Source: Colwellia polaris (GTDB taxonomy: Bacteria; Pseudomonadota; Gammaproteobacteria; Enterobacterales; Alteromonadaceae). Taken from it: 64,000 nt of DNA. Below the pieces are notes generated by a model. The model did no database searches. It saw only the letters and a list, made by a program, of their open reading frames with translations, and was not told the origin of the DNA. How positions within the stretch are numbered: position 1 is the stretch's first letter; each line of letters starts with the position of its first letter. Positions 63,635 to 64,000 of this stretch are shown here, one piece after another. The stretch covers positions 1 to 64,000 of the forward strand of contig NZ_NBOE01000008.1 of assembly GCF_002104515.1 (NCBI RefSeq), in the 5' to 3' direction. The position numbers were made by a program, and so were the translations under genes.

Positions 63635-64000
63635 ATGATTAACGTTAACAAAATAGATTTAGATTTTAATATCAATAACTTAAAGTCAATCACCACTTTA
63701 ACAAACCCAGTTAAAACAGAGTTAACTACTGTTTGGTGTAACGTAGTGCATGTGAATAATGCCATTGACTTAACTGAAAAATACCAAGATATTTGCCAGA
63801 AACATTACGACAATAGCAAGTGGATTTTAATGATTAATCCCGAAAATGACTCGCTAGAGCAACTCTCTACTATGGGGAAAATTAACCCTGAAAAAATATT
63901 GAAAGTAAATGCGAATAAGGTCAATGTTAGCTTAGAACATATTAAAAGCACTTTATTAAAAGGTACTTGTTCTGCAATGATATTGAATGATGCGAGTTAT
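63635..64000 (+). CDS. sulA: SulA-like SOS cell division inhibitor, truncated by the window edge
   Basis: The first 122 codons run open to the window edge from an ATG at 63635 (GAGG 7 bases upstream). The region WILMINPENDSLEQLS, followed by NPEKILKVNANKVN and LLKGTCSAMIL, resembles the core of SulA, which binds FtsZ and stops septation after DNA damage. The LexA box directly upstream fits. No stop codon is visible. The C-terminal part must be looked up beyond the window. Confidence 0.82.
   Translation, partial: MINVNKIDLDFNINNLKSITTLTNPVKTELTTVWCNVVHVNNAIDLTEKYQDICQKHYDNSKWILMINPENDSLEQLSTMGKINPEKILKVNANKVNVSLEHIKSTLLKGTCSAMILNDASY

Noticed and set aside
63523-63765. 80-codon minus-strand ORF over the sulA start
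   Set aside because: It runs antisense through the LexA box and the SulA coding region, which have far stronger support.

Overview
The window looks like chromosomal DNA of a marine gammaproteobacterium of the order Alteromonadales, most like Colwellia or Thalassotalea. The basis is the AT-rich sequence, the TamAB, NDH-2, YciB and SulA gene set, many c-di-GMP and MscS genes, and short palindromic repeats in many gaps. The genus is inferred from recall of gene families, not from a search.

Layout. (1) 1-2046 is an accessory patch. It holds the start of a RAYT-type Y1 transposase (minus strand, running off the left edge), its arrays of short repeats, a RelB/ParE-like toxin-antitoxin pair and an orphan ORF bounded by inverted repeats, and a MITE-like element. 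(2) 2106-19846 is a purine catabolism locus. It has an AzgA-type nucleobase permease, a divergent SulP transporter and a RutR-like TetR regulator. The minus-strand genes puuD, guaD, allA, uraH, uraD, xdhC, xdhB, xdhA, allE, glcB and puuE together convert guanine or xanthine through urate, allantoin and ureidoglycine to glyoxylate, and then to malate. Only the allantoate-hydrolysing enzyme is missing from the window. (3) 20364-24228 holds a DUF1428 gene and the glutathione-dependent formaldehyde pathway (fghA, adhC) with a divergent LysR gene. (4) 24668-32316 holds NDH-2, an HdfR-like LysR gene, a RimK / AstE-AspA-like / retropepsin-like / MscS cluster, a second MscS gene and an orphan MlaC-like gene.

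(5) 33016-41488 is a signalling region. A CHASE histidine kinase, a single-domain response regulator and a REC-GGDEF-EAL protein come first. They are followed by an operon of a periplasmic cupredoxin, a membrane GGDEF-EAL protein, DUF3034 and a lipoprotein-type truncated globin. The membrane GGDEF-EAL gene is broken by an exact 22-bp tandem duplication that shifts the frame. This is the most striking single observation in the window. (6) 41738-50780 holds MscS with a DUF432-like partner, a universal stress protein, a small membrane protein, and tamB and tamA. (7) 51040-56090 holds ion transport genes: a CPA2 antiporter, CorA, MgtE and a CNNM/DUF21 protein. (8) 56238-64000 holds stress and housekeeping genes: a second Usp, small proteins, an alpha/beta hydrolase-OsmC fusion, an M24 peptidase, yciB, yciI, a DUF1311 protein, a DUF1461-like membrane protein, and the start of sulA behind a perfect LexA box.

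I saw no rRNA, tRNA, CRISPR array, prophage or complete insertion sequence.
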